A DNA stretch of 64,000 nt from Sphingomonas trueperi (GCF_011927635.1 NZ_JAATJB010000012.1:62001-126000), one strand, 5' to 3'; numbered from the stretch's first letter, positions 25,801 through 34,817 are shown. Numbers and translations: made by a program. The notes: generated by a model not told the origin, from the letters alone.

Positions 25801-26796
25801 ATGCGCTTCCGGCTCCGCTTCCTCGCTTATCCGCCGCTGGCGCTGTCGATCCTGTTCCTCACTGCATCGGGCAAGGAATTGCGAACGCCGCTGGGCGCCG
25901 ACCCGGTGATGCACGCGGCGCGCGTGCCCCTGGTGCCGGGCGACCCGGCGCGGCAGCGAATCGGGCGCCTGCGCTATCTGGGTGGGGTGCGGCTCAGCAG
26001 CCCGGACCTGGGTTTCTCCGGCTATTCCGCACTGAATGTGGTGGGCGACCGGTTCACCCTGCTCAGTGATCGCGGCAATCTGGTCCGGTTCCGCATGGGA
26101 GCGGACTGGCGGCCGTTTGAGATTCGATTCGCCGACCTTCCCGGCGGCCCCGGCACCAGCGCCTTCAAGGGCGACCGCGACTCGGAGTCGCTCGCGCGCG
26201 ATCCGGTTACCGGAGAATGCTGGGTCGGCTTCGAATCGCACAACGCGATCTTCCGATTCGATCGCGATTTTCGTGTCACGCAGGGCAAGGCCTATCCGCG
26301 AGCGATGAAGCGCTGGCCGCAAAATGGCGGCGCCGAATCGATGGTGCGCCTCGCCGACGGTCGGTTTCTGGTGATCGGCGAGACCGCGCGACCGCGCGGC
26401 GGCTCGGTCGATCAGCGCGAGATCTTGCTGTTTCCCGGCGATCCCACCATCGGCAATCCGCAGCCGATCCATTTCGCCTATGTGCCGCCCGACGGCTATG
26501 ATCCGAGCGACGCGGCGGTGCTGCCCGACGGACGGCTGCTGGTGCTGGTGCGGCGATTCGCGCTGGACACGCTGTTCACCGTGAAGATCGAACTCGTCGA
26601 TATCCGGGGCGTCAGGGCCGGGCAGGTGCTGCACGGGACCGAGCTCGCCGGCTTTTCCCCGCCGTTCCAGCACGACAATTTCGAAGGGCTGGCGGTGCAG
26701 CGCGAGGGCGATTCGCTGGTGCTGTGGATGATCTCGGATGACAATGAGCAATGGTGGCAGCAGACGCTGCTGCTCAAGTTTCGGCTGGACCTCTAG
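25801..26796 (+). CDS. secreted esterase-like activity of phytase family protein
   Basis: A 331-residue exported protein with an N-terminal signal (PPLALSILFLTASG). The motifs FSGYSALNV, LLSDRGNL, RDSESLARDPVTG and FEGLAVQ fit the phytase-like esterase domain, a beta-propeller fold. The true substrate is unknown. It is transcribed alone and is convergent with rpmB, sharing the terminator region at about 26830-26854. Confidence 0.85.
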   Translation: MRFRLRFLAYPPLALSILFLTASGKELRTPLGADPVMHAARVPLVPGDPARQRIGRLRYLGGVRLSSPDLGFSGYSALNVVGDRFTLLSDRGNLVRFRMGADWRPFEIRFADLPGGPGTSAFKGDRDSESLARDPVTGECWVGFESHNAIFRFDRDFRVTQGKAYPRAMKRWPQNGGAESMVRLADGRFLVIGETARPRGGSVDQREILLFPGDPTIGNPQPIHFAYVPPDGYDPSDAAVLPDGRLLVLVRRFALDTLFTVKIELVDIRGVRAGQVLHGTELAGFSPPFQHDNFEGLAVQREGDSLVLWMISDDNEQWWQQTLLLKFRLDL

Positions 26797-26825
26797 GCCC
26801 GGCTTTCCCAGGCGCCAGACACGGC

Positions 26826-26854
26826 AAAACCCGCCACTGCCGTGCAGTAGCGGG
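26826..26854 (-). terminator. rho-independent terminator after rpmB
   Basis: On the minus strand CCCGCTACTGC, a 3-base loop and GCAGTGGCGGG form an 11-bp stem with one mismatch (plus-strand arms 26830-26840 and 26844-26854), followed by TTTT (26829-26826). It may also serve the convergent esterase-like gene from the other side. Confidence 0.75.
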
Positions 26855-26878
26855 CCAAACCGTTGATCTGAAGAGAGA

Positions 26879-27178
26879 TCAGGCCGCTTCGGCGGTGCCG
26901 GCGGTCGCCTTGCGCACTTCGCGCTTCAGGCGACGGGCGCGCAGCGACAGATCGTCGTCGCTGCTCTTCAGGAGCCAGTTGTCCAGGCCGCCGACATGCT
27001 CGACCGAACGCAGGCCGTGCGTCGAGACGCGGAGACGGATGCTCTTGCCGAGCGAATCCGAGATCAGCGTCACGTTCTGCAGGTTGGGCAGAAAGGTGCG
27101 CTTGGTCTTGTTGTTGGCGTGGGAAACATTGTGTCCCACCTGCCGGCCCTTGCCGGTCAGCTCGCAAATGCGCGACAT
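26879..27178 (-). CDS. rpmB: 50S ribosomal protein L28
   Basis: L28 is a small basic protein of the large ribosomal subunit. The 99-residue sequence begins [20 protein letters not shown] and contains the conserved [11 protein letters not shown] and [12 protein letters not shown] segments. It lacks the zinc-type extra cysteines. It is monocistronic, with a clear terminator downstream. Confidence 0.97.
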   Translation of the reverse strand: MSRICELTGKGRQVGHNVSHANNKTKRTFLPNLQNVTLISDSLGKSIRLRVSTHGLRSVEHVGGLDNWLLKSSDDDLSLRARRLKREVRKATAGTAEAA

Positions 27179-27325
27179 CGCTTCAAATCCTGAGTTGGGC
27201 GGTAAGCCGGAAAGGCCGCGCTGTTAGCGTCGATGCGCGTCGCAGTCAACCGATTCACGGCGGAATGCGCGCAACCTGCTCGCCACCGGGGCGTTGGGCA
27301 GGTGAAACGATAGGAGGAGATTGGG

Positions 27326-27577
27326 ATGCGCGCAATCCTGGGGCTGCTGGGAATTCTGGTGCTGGTCGCTGTGGTGCTGATCGCGCTGGGCTTTCTCAAT
27401 GTCGATGTGCGCGGCGGCAAGCTGCCCACGGTCGCGGCGGAGACGGGCAAGGTCTCGGTCGGCGAATCGAACAGCACGGTGCGCGTGCCCACCGTCGAGA
27501 TGAAGGACAAGCAGGTAAAGCTGCCGACCATCGACGTACAGAAGGCGCCGGAGCCGACGGCGGCGTCGGCAAAGTGA
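27326..27577 (+). CDS. small single-pass membrane protein of unknown function
   Basis: An 83-residue protein with one strong N-terminal membrane helix (ILGLLGILVLVAVVLIALGFL) and a hydrophilic C-terminal part in which VPTVEMKDKQVKLPTIDV repeats a short beta-like pattern (KLPTVA.., VRVPTVE, KLPTID). AGGAGG lies about 9 bases before the ATG. Its stop overlaps the GTG of the next gene, a Pmp3-type proteolipid (GTGA), so both are co-translated. I do not recognise a family. Confidence 0.75.
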   Translation: MRAILGLLGILVLVAVVLIALGFLNVDVRGGKLPTVAAETGKVSVGESNSTVRVPTVEMKDKQVKLPTIDVQKAPEPTAASAK

Positions 27578-27756
27578 CCCCGTCCGCAAGCCGAATCGCG
27601 GCCGCGGCATTGCTGCCGCCGTTCGGCGTCTATCTGGAGGAGGGCGCCGGCCGCCCTTTCCAGATCGCCTGCGCGCTGACCGTGCTCGGCTTCCTGCCGG
27701 GGGCGGGCTACGCACTTTGGCGGCTGTTCCGCCGTCCGGAGCCCGCCGCCGCCTGA
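27574..27756 (+). CDS. YqaE/Pmp3 family membrane proteolipid
   Basis: A 60-residue protein that fits the Pmp3/UPF0057 family: LLPPFGVYLEEGAG, then QIACALTVLGFLPGAGYAL, giving two membrane helices joined by a short acidic-Gly loop. Eukaryotic and plant relatives modulate membrane potential and salt tolerance; in bacteria they are often stress-induced. It starts at a GTG overlapping the stop of the upstream small membrane protein. It is too short to be noticed by length-based gene finding but the motif match is good. Confidence 0.85.
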   Translation: MTPSASRIAAAALLPPFGVYLEEGAGRPFQIACALTVLGFLPGAGYALWRLFRRPEPAAA

Positions 27757-27799
27757 GCAGGGCGTGACCGGGCGGCGTGCGGTCGCTAAGCCGGGCGCG

Positions 27800-28249
27800 A
27801 TGTTCCCTCTGCCCCCTCCCATGCGTGCCGCGCTCGCCGCCGCCCAGGCCGCGGCCGAGCAGGGCGAGGTGCCCGTTGGGGCCGCGATCGTGCGGCAGGG
27901 CACGGTGATCGCCACCGCGGCCAACGCCCCGCGCGCGCTCCACGATCCCACCGCCCATGCCGAGATGCTGGCGATTCGCGCGGCGGCGGCGCTGCTCGGC
28001 CGCGATCGGCTGGAGGATTGCGACCTGTGGGTCACGCTCGAGCCCTGCGCGATGTGCGCGGGCGCCATCGCCCATGCGCGAATCGCCCGGCTCTATTACG
28101 GGGCCAGCGATCCCAAGGGCGGTGCGGTCGAACACGGCCCTCGCTTGTTCGGCCAGCCGACCTGCCATCATCGCCCGGAGGTCTATCCCGGCATCGGCGA
28201 GGCCGAGGCCGGCGCGGTGCTGCGCGCCTTCTTTCGCGCCCGCCGCTGA
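27800..28249 (+). CDS. tadA: tRNA-specific adenosine deaminase TadA
   Basis: TadA converts A34 to inosine in tRNA-Arg(ACG). The 149-residue protein has the zinc and proton-shuttle motif HAE at 53-55 (TAHAEMLAI) and PCAMC at 82-86. I start at the ATG at 27800 (MFPLPPPMRAAL) rather than an earlier in-frame codon, which fits the family length better. Confidence 0.93.
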   Translation: MFPLPPPMRAALAAAQAAAEQGEVPVGAAIVRQGTVIATAANAPRALHDPTAHAEMLAIRAAAALLGRDRLEDCDLWVTLEPCAMCAGAIAHARIARLYYGASDPKGGAVEHGPRLFGQPTCHHRPEVYPGIGEAEAGAVLRAFFRARR

Positions 28250-28318
28250 GCCCATTCGGCTTTTGCACCGCAAAAGGTTGTGAAGGGGGCGCCGGTGGGG
28301 ATATGAGGGCGGTGCACC

Positions 28319-29620
28319 ATGAGCGCACCTTTTCCCTGGATCGACGTAGCGATCATCTTCGTGCTGATCGCGATCAACGGCATTTTCTCCATGTCTGAGC
28401 TGGCGATCGTCTCCGCCCGCCCGGCGCGGCTGGAGGCGCTGGCCCGGCTCGGCAACCGCGGCGCCAAGACCGCGATCGAGCTCGCCGAGGATCCCGGCAA
28501 GTTCCTCTCCACCGTCCAGATCGGCATCACGCTGATCGGGATCGTCTCGGGTGCCTATTCTGGCGCCAGCCTGGGCGAGCCGGTGGGGCAGCGCATCGAG
28601 GCACTCGGTATTTCCGCGGGGCTGGCGCACACGCTGGGGATCACGCTGGTCATCGGTCTCACGACCTACGGCTCGCTGGTGGTTGGCGAACTGGTGCCCA
28701 AGCAGTTCGCGCTGCGCTCACCCGAGCCGATCGCTGCCGCAATGGCGCTGCCGATGCGTTGGCTCTCCTGGGGTACCGCGCCGATCGTGTGGCTGCTCGA
28801 TTCGTCGACCGGGCTCGTGTTCCGCCTGCTCGGCCTCAAGCGCGAATCGGAGAATCGGGTCACCGCCGAGGAACTGCACCTGATCGTGGCCGAGGCCAGC
28901 AAGTCGGGCGTGATCGAGGAGCATGAGCGCTCGATCATCTCGGGCGTGGTCCGCCTCGCCGACCGCCCGGTGCGCGAGGTGATGACGCCGCGCACCCAGG
29001 TCGACTGGCTCGACGTCGGTCTCGACGGTGCCGGCATTCGCGAGGAACTGCTCGCCACCCCGCACACCCGCCTGCCGGTGGCGGAAGGCTCGATCGATGC
29101 AGTGATCGGCGTCGTCCAGGCGCGCGACATCGCCGCCGCGCTGTTCCGCGGCGAGCCGCTCGACCTGCGCAAGCTGATGCGCAAGGCTCCCGTGCTGCCC
29201 GATCAGGTCGATGCGATGGACGCGCTCACCGCGCTGCGCCACGCCGAGGTGCCGATGGGGCTGGTGCATGACGAATACGGCCATTTCGAAGGCATCGTCA
29301 CGCCCGCCAACCTGCTCGCGGCGATCGCCGGCGAGTTCGCCTCGGACGCCGAGCCGGGCGACAACCCCAACATCGTCGAGCGCGAGGACGGCTCGCTGCT
29401 CGTCGCCGGCGCGACCCCGGCGGACCAGCTGGCCGAGCGGCTCGGCATCGATCTGCCCGAGGACCGCGACTATGCGACCGTCGCCGGCCTGGCGCTGGCG
29501 GTGTTCAAGCATCTCCCGGTGGAGGGCGAGGTGTTCGAGCAGCAGGGCTGGCGGTTCGAGATCGTCGACCTGGACGGCCGCAAGATCGACAAGCTGCTGG
29601 TGAGCCGTGAGGGCGCCTAG
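28319..29620 (+). CDS. HlyC/CorC (CNNM/TlyC-type) membrane protein with CBS domains
   Basis: A 433-residue protein with an N-terminal DUF21/CNNM membrane domain (four helices in the first 150 residues; KFLSTVQIGITLIGI and VVGELVPKQFAL motifs), a CBS pair (from VREVMTPRTQV to GLVHDEYGHFEG), and a C-terminal CorC_HlyC domain. Such proteins are implicated in Mg2+ or other divalent cation transport or homeostasis; old annotations call them hemolysins. It is the membrane-anchored paralogue of corC at 17302. Confidence 0.9.
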   Translation: MSAPFPWIDVAIIFVLIAINGIFSMSELAIVSARPARLEALARLGNRGAKTAIELAEDPGKFLSTVQIGITLIGIVSGAYSGASLGEPVGQRIEALGISAGLAHTLGITLVIGLTTYGSLVVGELVPKQFALRSPEPIAAAMALPMRWLSWGTAPIVWLLDSSTGLVFRLLGLKRESENRVTAEELHLIVAEASKSGVIEEHERSIISGVVRLADRPVREVMTPRTQVDWLDVGLDGAGIREELLATPHTRLPVAEGSIDAVIGVVQARDIAAALFRGEPLDLRKLMRKAPVLPDQVDAMDALTALRHAEVPMGLVHDEYGHFEGIVTPANLLAAIAGEFASDAEPGDNPNIVEREDGSLLVAGATPADQLAERLGIDLPEDRDYATVAGLALAVFKHLPVEGEVFEQQGWRFEIVDLDGRKIDKLLVSREGA

Positions 29621-29637
29621 GCGCTCCCCTGAACGAC

Positions 29638-29672
29638 AGCGTCTCCACACCCCGGGTGGGGGTGGAAACGCT
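29638..29672. repeat. hairpin related to the right half of the 13.3-kb element
   Basis: AGCGTcTCCAC (29638-29648) pairs with GTGGAaACGCT (29662-29672), with a single C-A mismatch at the same place as in the hairpin at 13355-13385 (AGAGCGTcTTCACC / GGTGAAaACGCTCT). It starts 18 bp after the preceding stop and may work as a 3'-end stem-loop or terminator. Confidence 0.65.
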
Positions 29673-29819
29673 CTCCCCCGATGGAGCGTGGACAATATCG
29701 TCCAGTTTCGGAAATCTCCCCTCCGCCCCTTATAGTTGCGCCCCACCCCGGCGCATGGTAGCGCCCGCGGCTTGAATGGGGCCATTCCGCGTCCCTAACT
29801 TCAGGCTTTTCGGGAACCC

Positions 29820-30158
29820 ATGTTCGCCACTCCAGCATATGCACAGGCCGCAGGCGCGGCTGGTCAGGGTAGCACTCTGGCCGGGATCGCGTCGGTAGCG
29901 CCGCTCGTCCTGATCTTCGTCGTCTTCTACTTCCTGATGATCCGTCCGCAGCAGAAGCGGATGAAGGCGCTGCAGAACGCGGTGAATTCGGTGAAGAAGA
30001 ACGACACCGTGATCACCGCCGGCGGCCTGATCGGCAAGGTCACCAAGGTCGACGAGACCGAGGTCGAGATCGAGCTCGGCCCCAATGTGAAGGTGCGCGC
30101 GATCAAGTCGACGCTCGCCGAAGTGCGCCCGCACGGCGCCAAGCCCGCGAACGACTGA
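29820..30158 (+). CDS. yajC: preprotein translocase subunit YajC
   Basis: YajC is a small accessory subunit of the SecDF-YajC complex. The 112-residue protein has one membrane helix (PLVLIFVVFYFLMI) followed by the conserved IRPQQKRMKALQ and the GLIGKVTKVDE domain. Its TGA overlaps the secD ATG (TGATG). Confidence 0.95.
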   Translation: MFATPAYAQAAGAAGQGSTLAGIASVAPLVLIFVVFYFLMIRPQQKRMKALQNAVNSVKKNDTVITAGGLIGKVTKVDETEVEIELGPNVKVRAIKSTLAEVRPHGAKPAND

Positions 30159-31744
30159 TGCTGGATTTCCCGCGCTGGAAGGTCTGGTCGATCACGCTTG
30201 GCCTGGCCCTGATGGTACTGCTCGCGGTGCCGAGCCTGGTGCCGGAGAGCCTCCGCAACACCTGGCCGAGCTGGGTGCCCAAGCCCGCCGTCAACCTCGG
30301 CCTCGATCTCGCAGGCGGTTCGTACCTGCTCCTCGAGGGCGACACGAGCGACGTGCAGCAGACCAAGCTCGAGCAGATGCGCGAGCAGGTGCGGCTGGCG
30401 ATGCGCCGCGATCCGCGCGTGGACATCGGCGACATCTCGATCGCCGGCGGCAAGCTCAGCTTCATGGTCCGCGATCCCGGCAAGGTGGATGCGGCGCGCG
30501 AAAAGCTGCTGCCGATGACCAACGGTGTCGGCACCACCGGTCAGCGCGACTGGGAAATCCAGGTCGTCGATTCGACCCGCTTCGTGCTGACCCCCACCCA
30601 GGCGGGTCTGGCGCAGCAGATCGAAACCGCGATGAACGACGCGCGCGAGGTGGTCGACAAGCGCATCAACGCGCTCGGCACCCGCGAGCCGACCGTGATC
30701 CGCGAAGGCAGCAACCGCATCGTCGTGCAGGTCCCCGGCCTGCAGGATCCCAGCCAGCTCAAGGCGCTGCTCGGCAAGACTGCCAAGCTCGAATTCAAGC
30801 TGGTCGACACCAGCGTGACGCCGCAGCAGATCGCCAGCGGGGATATCCCCGTCACTTCGCAGCTGCTCCAGTATGAGAATGGCGCGCCGATCGTGGTCAA
30901 CCGTACCGCGATGATCACCGGCGACATGCTGGTCGATGCCAAGCAGAGCTACGACCAGCAGGGCCGTCCCGACGTGACGCTCCAGCTCGACGGCGCGGGC
31001 GCCAAGCGCTTCGCGCGGGTGACGACCGAGAACACCCAGAAGCCGTTCGCGATCATCGTCGACAACAAGGTGATCTCGGCGCCGAACATCAACGAGCCGA
31101 TCCTCGGCGGCAGCGCCTCGATCTCGGGCGGCTTCACCGTGGACAGCGCCAACGAACTCGCCATCGCGCTGCGTTCGGGCAAGCTGCCGATCAACCTGAA
31201 GGTCGTGCAGGAATCGACCGTCAGCCCCGAGCTCGGCAACGATTCGATCCGCGCCGGCGTCACCGCATCGGTGATCGCGATCGTCGCCGTCGTGGTGTTC
31301 ATGGTGCTGACCTATGGCCGCTTCGGCGTCTACGCAAACATCGCCGTGACGCTGAACGTGCTGGTGATCCTGGCGGTGATGGGCATGCTCAGCGCGACGC
31401 TGACGCTGCCCGGCATCGCCGGCTTCGTGCTGACCATCGGCACCGCGGTCGACGCCAACGTGCTGATCAACGAGCGTATCCGCGAGGAACGCCGCCGCGG
31501 CCGCAGCGTGATGCAGGCAGTGGAGCTCGGCTATAAGGAAGCCAGCCGCACCATCTTCGAGGCCAACGTCACCCACGCGATCGCCGGCGCGATCATGCTG
31601 GTGCTCGGTTCGGGCCCGATCCGCGGTTTCGCGGTGGTGCTGCTGATCGGCATCGCCAGCTCCGTCTTCACCGCCGTGGTGTTCACGCGCATGCTCGTCA
31701 CGCTCTGGCTGCGCCGCAAGCGCCCGAGCGAGATCCATATTTAA
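30158..31744 (+). CDS. secD: protein translocase subunit SecD
   Basis: SecD, with SecF, uses the proton motive force to pull preproteins out of the SecYEG channel. The 528-residue protein has an N-terminal helix, NLGLDLAGGSYLLLE (the D1 signature), a large periplasmic region, and a block of five C-terminal helices with GTAVDANVLINERIREE, the conserved RND-type motif. It is coupled to yajC and followed 12 bp later by secF. Confidence 0.97.
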   Translation: MLDFPRWKVWSITLGLALMVLLAVPSLVPESLRNTWPSWVPKPAVNLGLDLAGGSYLLLEGDTSDVQQTKLEQMREQVRLAMRRDPRVDIGDISIAGGKLSFMVRDPGKVDAAREKLLPMTNGVGTTGQRDWEIQVVDSTRFVLTPTQAGLAQQIETAMNDAREVVDKRINALGTREPTVIREGSNRIVVQVPGLQDPSQLKALLGKTAKLEFKLVDTSVTPQQIASGDIPVTSQLLQYENGAPIVVNRTAMITGDMLVDAKQSYDQQGRPDVTLQLDGAGAKRFARVTTENTQKPFAIIVDNKVISAPNINEPILGGSASISGGFTVDSANELAIALRSGKLPINLKVVQESTVSPELGNDSIRAGVTASVIAIVAVVVFMVLTYGRFGVYANIAVTLNVLVILAVMGMLSATLTLPGIAGFVLTIGTAVDANVLINERIREERRRGRSVMQAVELGYKEASRTIFEANVTHAIAGAIMLVLGSGPIRGFAVVLLIGIASSVFTAVVFTRMLVTLWLRRKRPSEIHI

Positions 31745-31756
31745 GGAAGCGCCGAC

Positions 31757-32728
31757 ATGCGGCTCCTCAAGATCGTACCCGACAACACCAATATCGGCTT
31801 CGTCCGCATCCGGTTCATCGCGTTCGCGATTACCGCGCTGCTGACCGTCGCCGCGATCGGTATGGTTGCGGTGCACGGCCTCAATTTTGGCGTCGACTTC
31901 GTCGGCGGCGTGTCGATCGAGGAAAAGTTCACCTCGGCCCCGCCGCTCGACGAACTGCGTTCGACGGTGAACGAGCTCGGCTATGGCGAGGCGGTCCTTC
32001 AGGACATGGGCGGCAAGAACGTCGTCACCATCCGCCTGCCGGTGCCCAAGTCGAACGATGCGGGCGCGACCAACGCGATGGTCGAGCGGGTGAAGGGCGC
32101 GGTGGCGGCCAAGTTCCCCGGCGCCACCTTCTCGACATACTCCACCGTGTCGGGCAAGGTTTCGGGCGAGCTGATCCGCAACGGCGTGCTCGCCGTGGCA
32201 CTGGCGATCATCGGCATCGCGATCTTCTCCTGGCTGCGCTACGAATGGCAGTTCGGCGTGTCCACCGCGGTCGCGATCCTGCACGACGTGCTGATGACGC
32301 TCGGCTTCTTCGCGGTGACCGGCATGGTGTTCGACCTGAACATCGTCGCCGCCGTGCTGACGATCATCGGCTATTCGATCAACGACAAGATGGTGATCGA
32401 CGACCGCATTCGCGAGAACATGCGCAAGTACCGCAAGATGGGGATGAGCGAGCTGATCGACCTGTCGGTCAACGAGACGCTGCCGCGTACCGTGATGACC
32501 TCGCTCACCATCCTGCTGGCGCTGGCCTCGCTGCTGGTGTTCGGCGGGCATGTGCTGCGCGGCTTCACCGCGGCAATGATGCTCGGTATCGTGGTCGGCA
32601 CCTATTCGTCGATCTACGTCTCGTCCTCGCTGCTGATCACGCTTGGCCTCAAGCCCGGCGTGAAGCCCGAAAAGGCCGACTCGATCGCCGACAATGCCGA
32701 GCGCGTGGCGCCGCGCGAGCGGCCGTAA
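31757..32728 (+). CDS. secF: protein translocase subunit SecF
   Basis: SecF partner of SecD; 323 residues with six membrane helices, the N-terminal NFGVDFVGGVSIE signature and the conserved YSINDKMVIDDRIREN loop. GGAAG precedes the ATG. The next gene (Mth938 family) starts 1 bp after the secF stop. Confidence 0.97.
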   Translation: MRLLKIVPDNTNIGFVRIRFIAFAITALLTVAAIGMVAVHGLNFGVDFVGGVSIEEKFTSAPPLDELRSTVNELGYGEAVLQDMGGKNVVTIRLPVPKSNDAGATNAMVERVKGAVAAKFPGATFSTYSTVSGKVSGELIRNGVLAVALAIIGIAIFSWLRYEWQFGVSTAVAILHDVLMTLGFFAVTGMVFDLNIVAAVLTIIGYSINDKMVIDDRIRENMRKYRKMGMSELIDLSVNETLPRTVMTSLTILLALASLLVFGGHVLRGFTAAMMLGIVVGTYSSIYVSSSLLITLGLKPGVKPEKADSIADNAERVAPRERP

Positions 32729-32729
32729 C

Positions 32730-33101
32730 GTGAAGATCGAGCGGCGCAGCGCCGAAGGGCCGCTGATCTCGGGCTTTTCGGGCGGCGGCTTTCGGGTCGA
32801 CGAGAATGTCTATCACGGGCTGATCATCACGCCCCAGCGCGCCGACGGATGGTCGCCGCCCGCGGTGGCCGAGCTGACCGAGGCGGATCTCGAACCCGCC
32901 TTCGCGCTGGATCCGCAGCCGGAATTCCTGCTGCTCGGCACCGGCGCGACACTGGTGCGGCCGCCGCTCAGCCTGGTGAAGGCGCTGGAGAAGCGCGGCA
33001 TCGGCATCGAGGCGATGGACAGCCGCGCAGCCGCCCGCGCCTGGGGCGTGCTCCGCGCCGAGCTGCGCTGGGTGGCGGGCGCGCTCTACCCGCTCGCCTG
33101 A
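32730..33101 (+). CDS. Mth938-like domain protein (DUF498/NDUFAF3 family)
   Basis: A 123-residue single-domain protein of the Mth938 fold, with GFSGGGFRVDENVYHG near residues 17-32 and FLLLGTGATLVRPP. The mitochondrial relative NDUFAF3 assists complex I assembly, and in alphaproteobacteria the gene commonly follows secF, as here. I start at the GTG at 32730, 1 bp past secF. Its last 16 bases overlap the end of the convergent gene at 33086-34300. Confidence 0.88.
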   Translation: MKIERRSAEGPLISGFSGGGFRVDENVYHGLIITPQRADGWSPPAVAELTEADLEPAFALDPQPEFLLLGTGATLVRPPLSLVKALEKRGIGIEAMDSRAAARAWGVLRAELRWVAGALYPLA

Positions 33102-34300
33102 GCTTCCTCCGCGAACAGCGTGGGCAGGGTGCGCTCCAGCCGCGCCAGCGCGGCCTCCCAGCGCTCCGGATCAAACGGACGGGCGAGGCGGGCGAGCAGA
33201 TCGTCCTCGGGCGCGAGCGGATCGACGCCATCGTTCAGCAGATATTGCGCGAACCATAGCCGCGCCGACTCGGGATCCGGCCGGCGCGCAGTGCCGGCGA
33301 TGACATCGGCGACGAACGGCTCCAGCGCTGCATAGGCGTTCAGCCAGCCGCCACTGTCGAAGCGCGAATGGCGGTGCATCGGCACGCCGAAGAACGCCGC
33401 CAGCGCAAAGGTCTTCGAGTCGCCGACCAGCATGCCGTCGGCGTGGCGCGCCATCGCGAGCGTGGCGGGGTGCATGCCGATCCGCGGGGGGAGCAGCACG
33501 ACATTGTCGCAGTCGCCGACCGCTTCGATCAGCGGGGCGGCGTCGACATGCGCGTCGTTGAGCGGGTGGTTGGTCACCGCCAGCGTGCAGCGGTCGCCCA
33601 GCTGGGCGGCGAGTTCGCGGACCAGCGCGGCATTGGGCTTGGTGGCCAGCCGGTGCATCGCGAGGAAATTATCCTCGGTCTCGCATTCGAGCGGCAGCAG
33701 CAGCAGCGGGCGATCCTCGGGGATGCCCAGCCGCGCGAACAATGTGGCGCGCTCTTCCGGTGCGGGCGCCAGGCTATGTTGGAGTCGTTCCCAGGCGGGG
33801 GCCAGCATCGTTCGCAGGCGATCGGCTGCGACGGGGGGCATCTCCGCGAGCAGGCCATGGTCGTGCGGCCGCTCGGTGAGCAGGATCCAGCGCGGCGGCG
33901 GTGCAAAGGGCTCGTACCGCCCTTCCATCAGCAGGCGGACGATTCCGGGGAAGTGTCGTACGGTCTCGTGATCGGCGGTGCGGCAGAGCACCAGGTCGGG
34001 GCCAAGATCGCGGACGAAGCCGATCAGCCCCTCGGCATCCTCGGGCGTGGTGCGGGTGCTGGGATGGTCGGGGCCGTCCATGATGTACCAGCGCAGGTCC
34101 GGCAGATCGGCGCAGCGGGCGAGTTCCTCCGGCCCGATACCGGTGCCGCGCCAAGGCGCGGGGGCGAGGACATGGATCTCATGGCGCTCCGCGAGGCGGC
34201 GGAGCATCGGCTCGACGATGTGGACGAACCACCAGTTGGTCACCATCGGCAGGTAGAAGAGGATCCGCTGGCGCTGCTCGGGGTGCGGGAGGGGCGGCAA
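33086..34300 (-). CDS. GT-B-like protein of unknown function
   Basis: A 404-residue protein without a firm family. The N-terminal RILFYLPMVTNWWFVHIVEPMLRRLAER (in part) looks like the first Rossmann unit of a GT-B glycosyltransferase or glycerophosphotransferase, and the C-terminal half has HADGMLVGDSKTFALAAFFGVP, similar in position to the nucleotide-binding motif (glycine and acid, then a hydrophobic helix) of the CDP-glycerol or UDP-GlcNAc-epimerase type folds. It starts at TTG with GGAG upstream; no ATG fits. A polysaccharide role is only a guess. Confidence 0.7.
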   Translation of the reverse strand: MPPLPHPEQRQRILFYLPMVTNWWFVHIVEPMLRRLAERHEIHVLAPAPWRGTGIGPEELARCADLPDLRWYIMDGPDHPSTRTTPEDAEGLIGFVRDLGPDLVLCRTADHETVRHFPGIVRLLMEGRYEPFAPPPRWILLTERPHDHGLLAEMPPVAADRLRTMLAPAWERLQHSLAPAPEERATLFARLGIPEDRPLLLLPLECETEDNFLAMHRLATKPNAALVRELAAQLGDRCTLAVTNHPLNDAHVDAAPLIEAVGDCDNVVLLPPRIGMHPATLAMARHADGMLVGDSKTFALAAFFGVPMHRHSRFDSGGWLNAYAALEPFVADVIAGTARRPDPESARLWFAQYLLNDGVDPLAPEDDLLARLARPFDPERWEAALARLERTLPTLFAEEAQASG

Positions 34301-34403
34301 GGGAACTCCGTCGGCGGGGGGACCTGCCTTGCTTATAGGCCCTTGCGGCCGTGGAGGACATGCGGCGTATGCGATTTGCCGGGGCCAGCCAGCGCGGTCC
34401 GTC

Positions 34404-34817
34404 TCAGGCGTGGCCTACCGAATCGAGCGCTGCGTCGACAGCCGCTGCATCGGGCGCCAGTAGCCAGGCTTCGGCGCCTTCGATGCTGTCGAAATAATAG
34501 GCGTCGCGGTCGCTGGCCGCCCGCTTGATCTGCATCCGCGCCAGCGACTGGGCGACGACGATGGCGAGGCGGCGCGAAGCGAATTTGGGATTGTTCAGCA
34601 CATGCTTGAACGACTCGACGCTGTCCTGCGACTGGATCTTCATCCCGCGAATGTCGACCAGCGTGACATGGGCGTTGGCCGCGCATGTCAGTTGACGGTG
34701 CGCCTGGTCCCGCGCCGCCACGAAGCGGACGATGTCCTCCATCGCGAAGAAGCCGGACATCGTGATGCGGACGAGGCTGTTGGAAGCGTCGACGTCGATG
34801 GAGAAGGCAGCTTCCAT
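34404..34817 (-). CDS. small STAS/SpoIIAA-like protein
   Basis: A 137-residue cytosolic protein. Alternating strands and helices such as VRITMSGFFAMEDIVRFVAARDQ and HVTLVDIRGMKIQS (both in part) fit the SpoIIAA-like/STAS fold, and FASRRLAIVVAQSL is the third strand region. There is no clear phosphorylatable Ser, so it may not be a classical anti-anti-sigma factor. Transcribed alone. Family call is tentative. Confidence 0.7.
   Translation of the reverse strand: MEAAFSIDVDASNSLVRITMSGFFAMEDIVRFVAARDQAHRQLTCAANAHVTLVDIRGMKIQSQDSVESFKHVLNNPKFASRRLAIVVAQSLARMQIKRAASDRDAYYFDSIEGAEAWLLAPDAAAVDAALDSVGHA

Noticed and set aside
29927..32551. Minus-strand open frame of about 870 codons opposite yajC-secD-secF
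   Set aside because: Low-complexity His/Asp/Arg-rich translation with no domain, opposite three certain genes.
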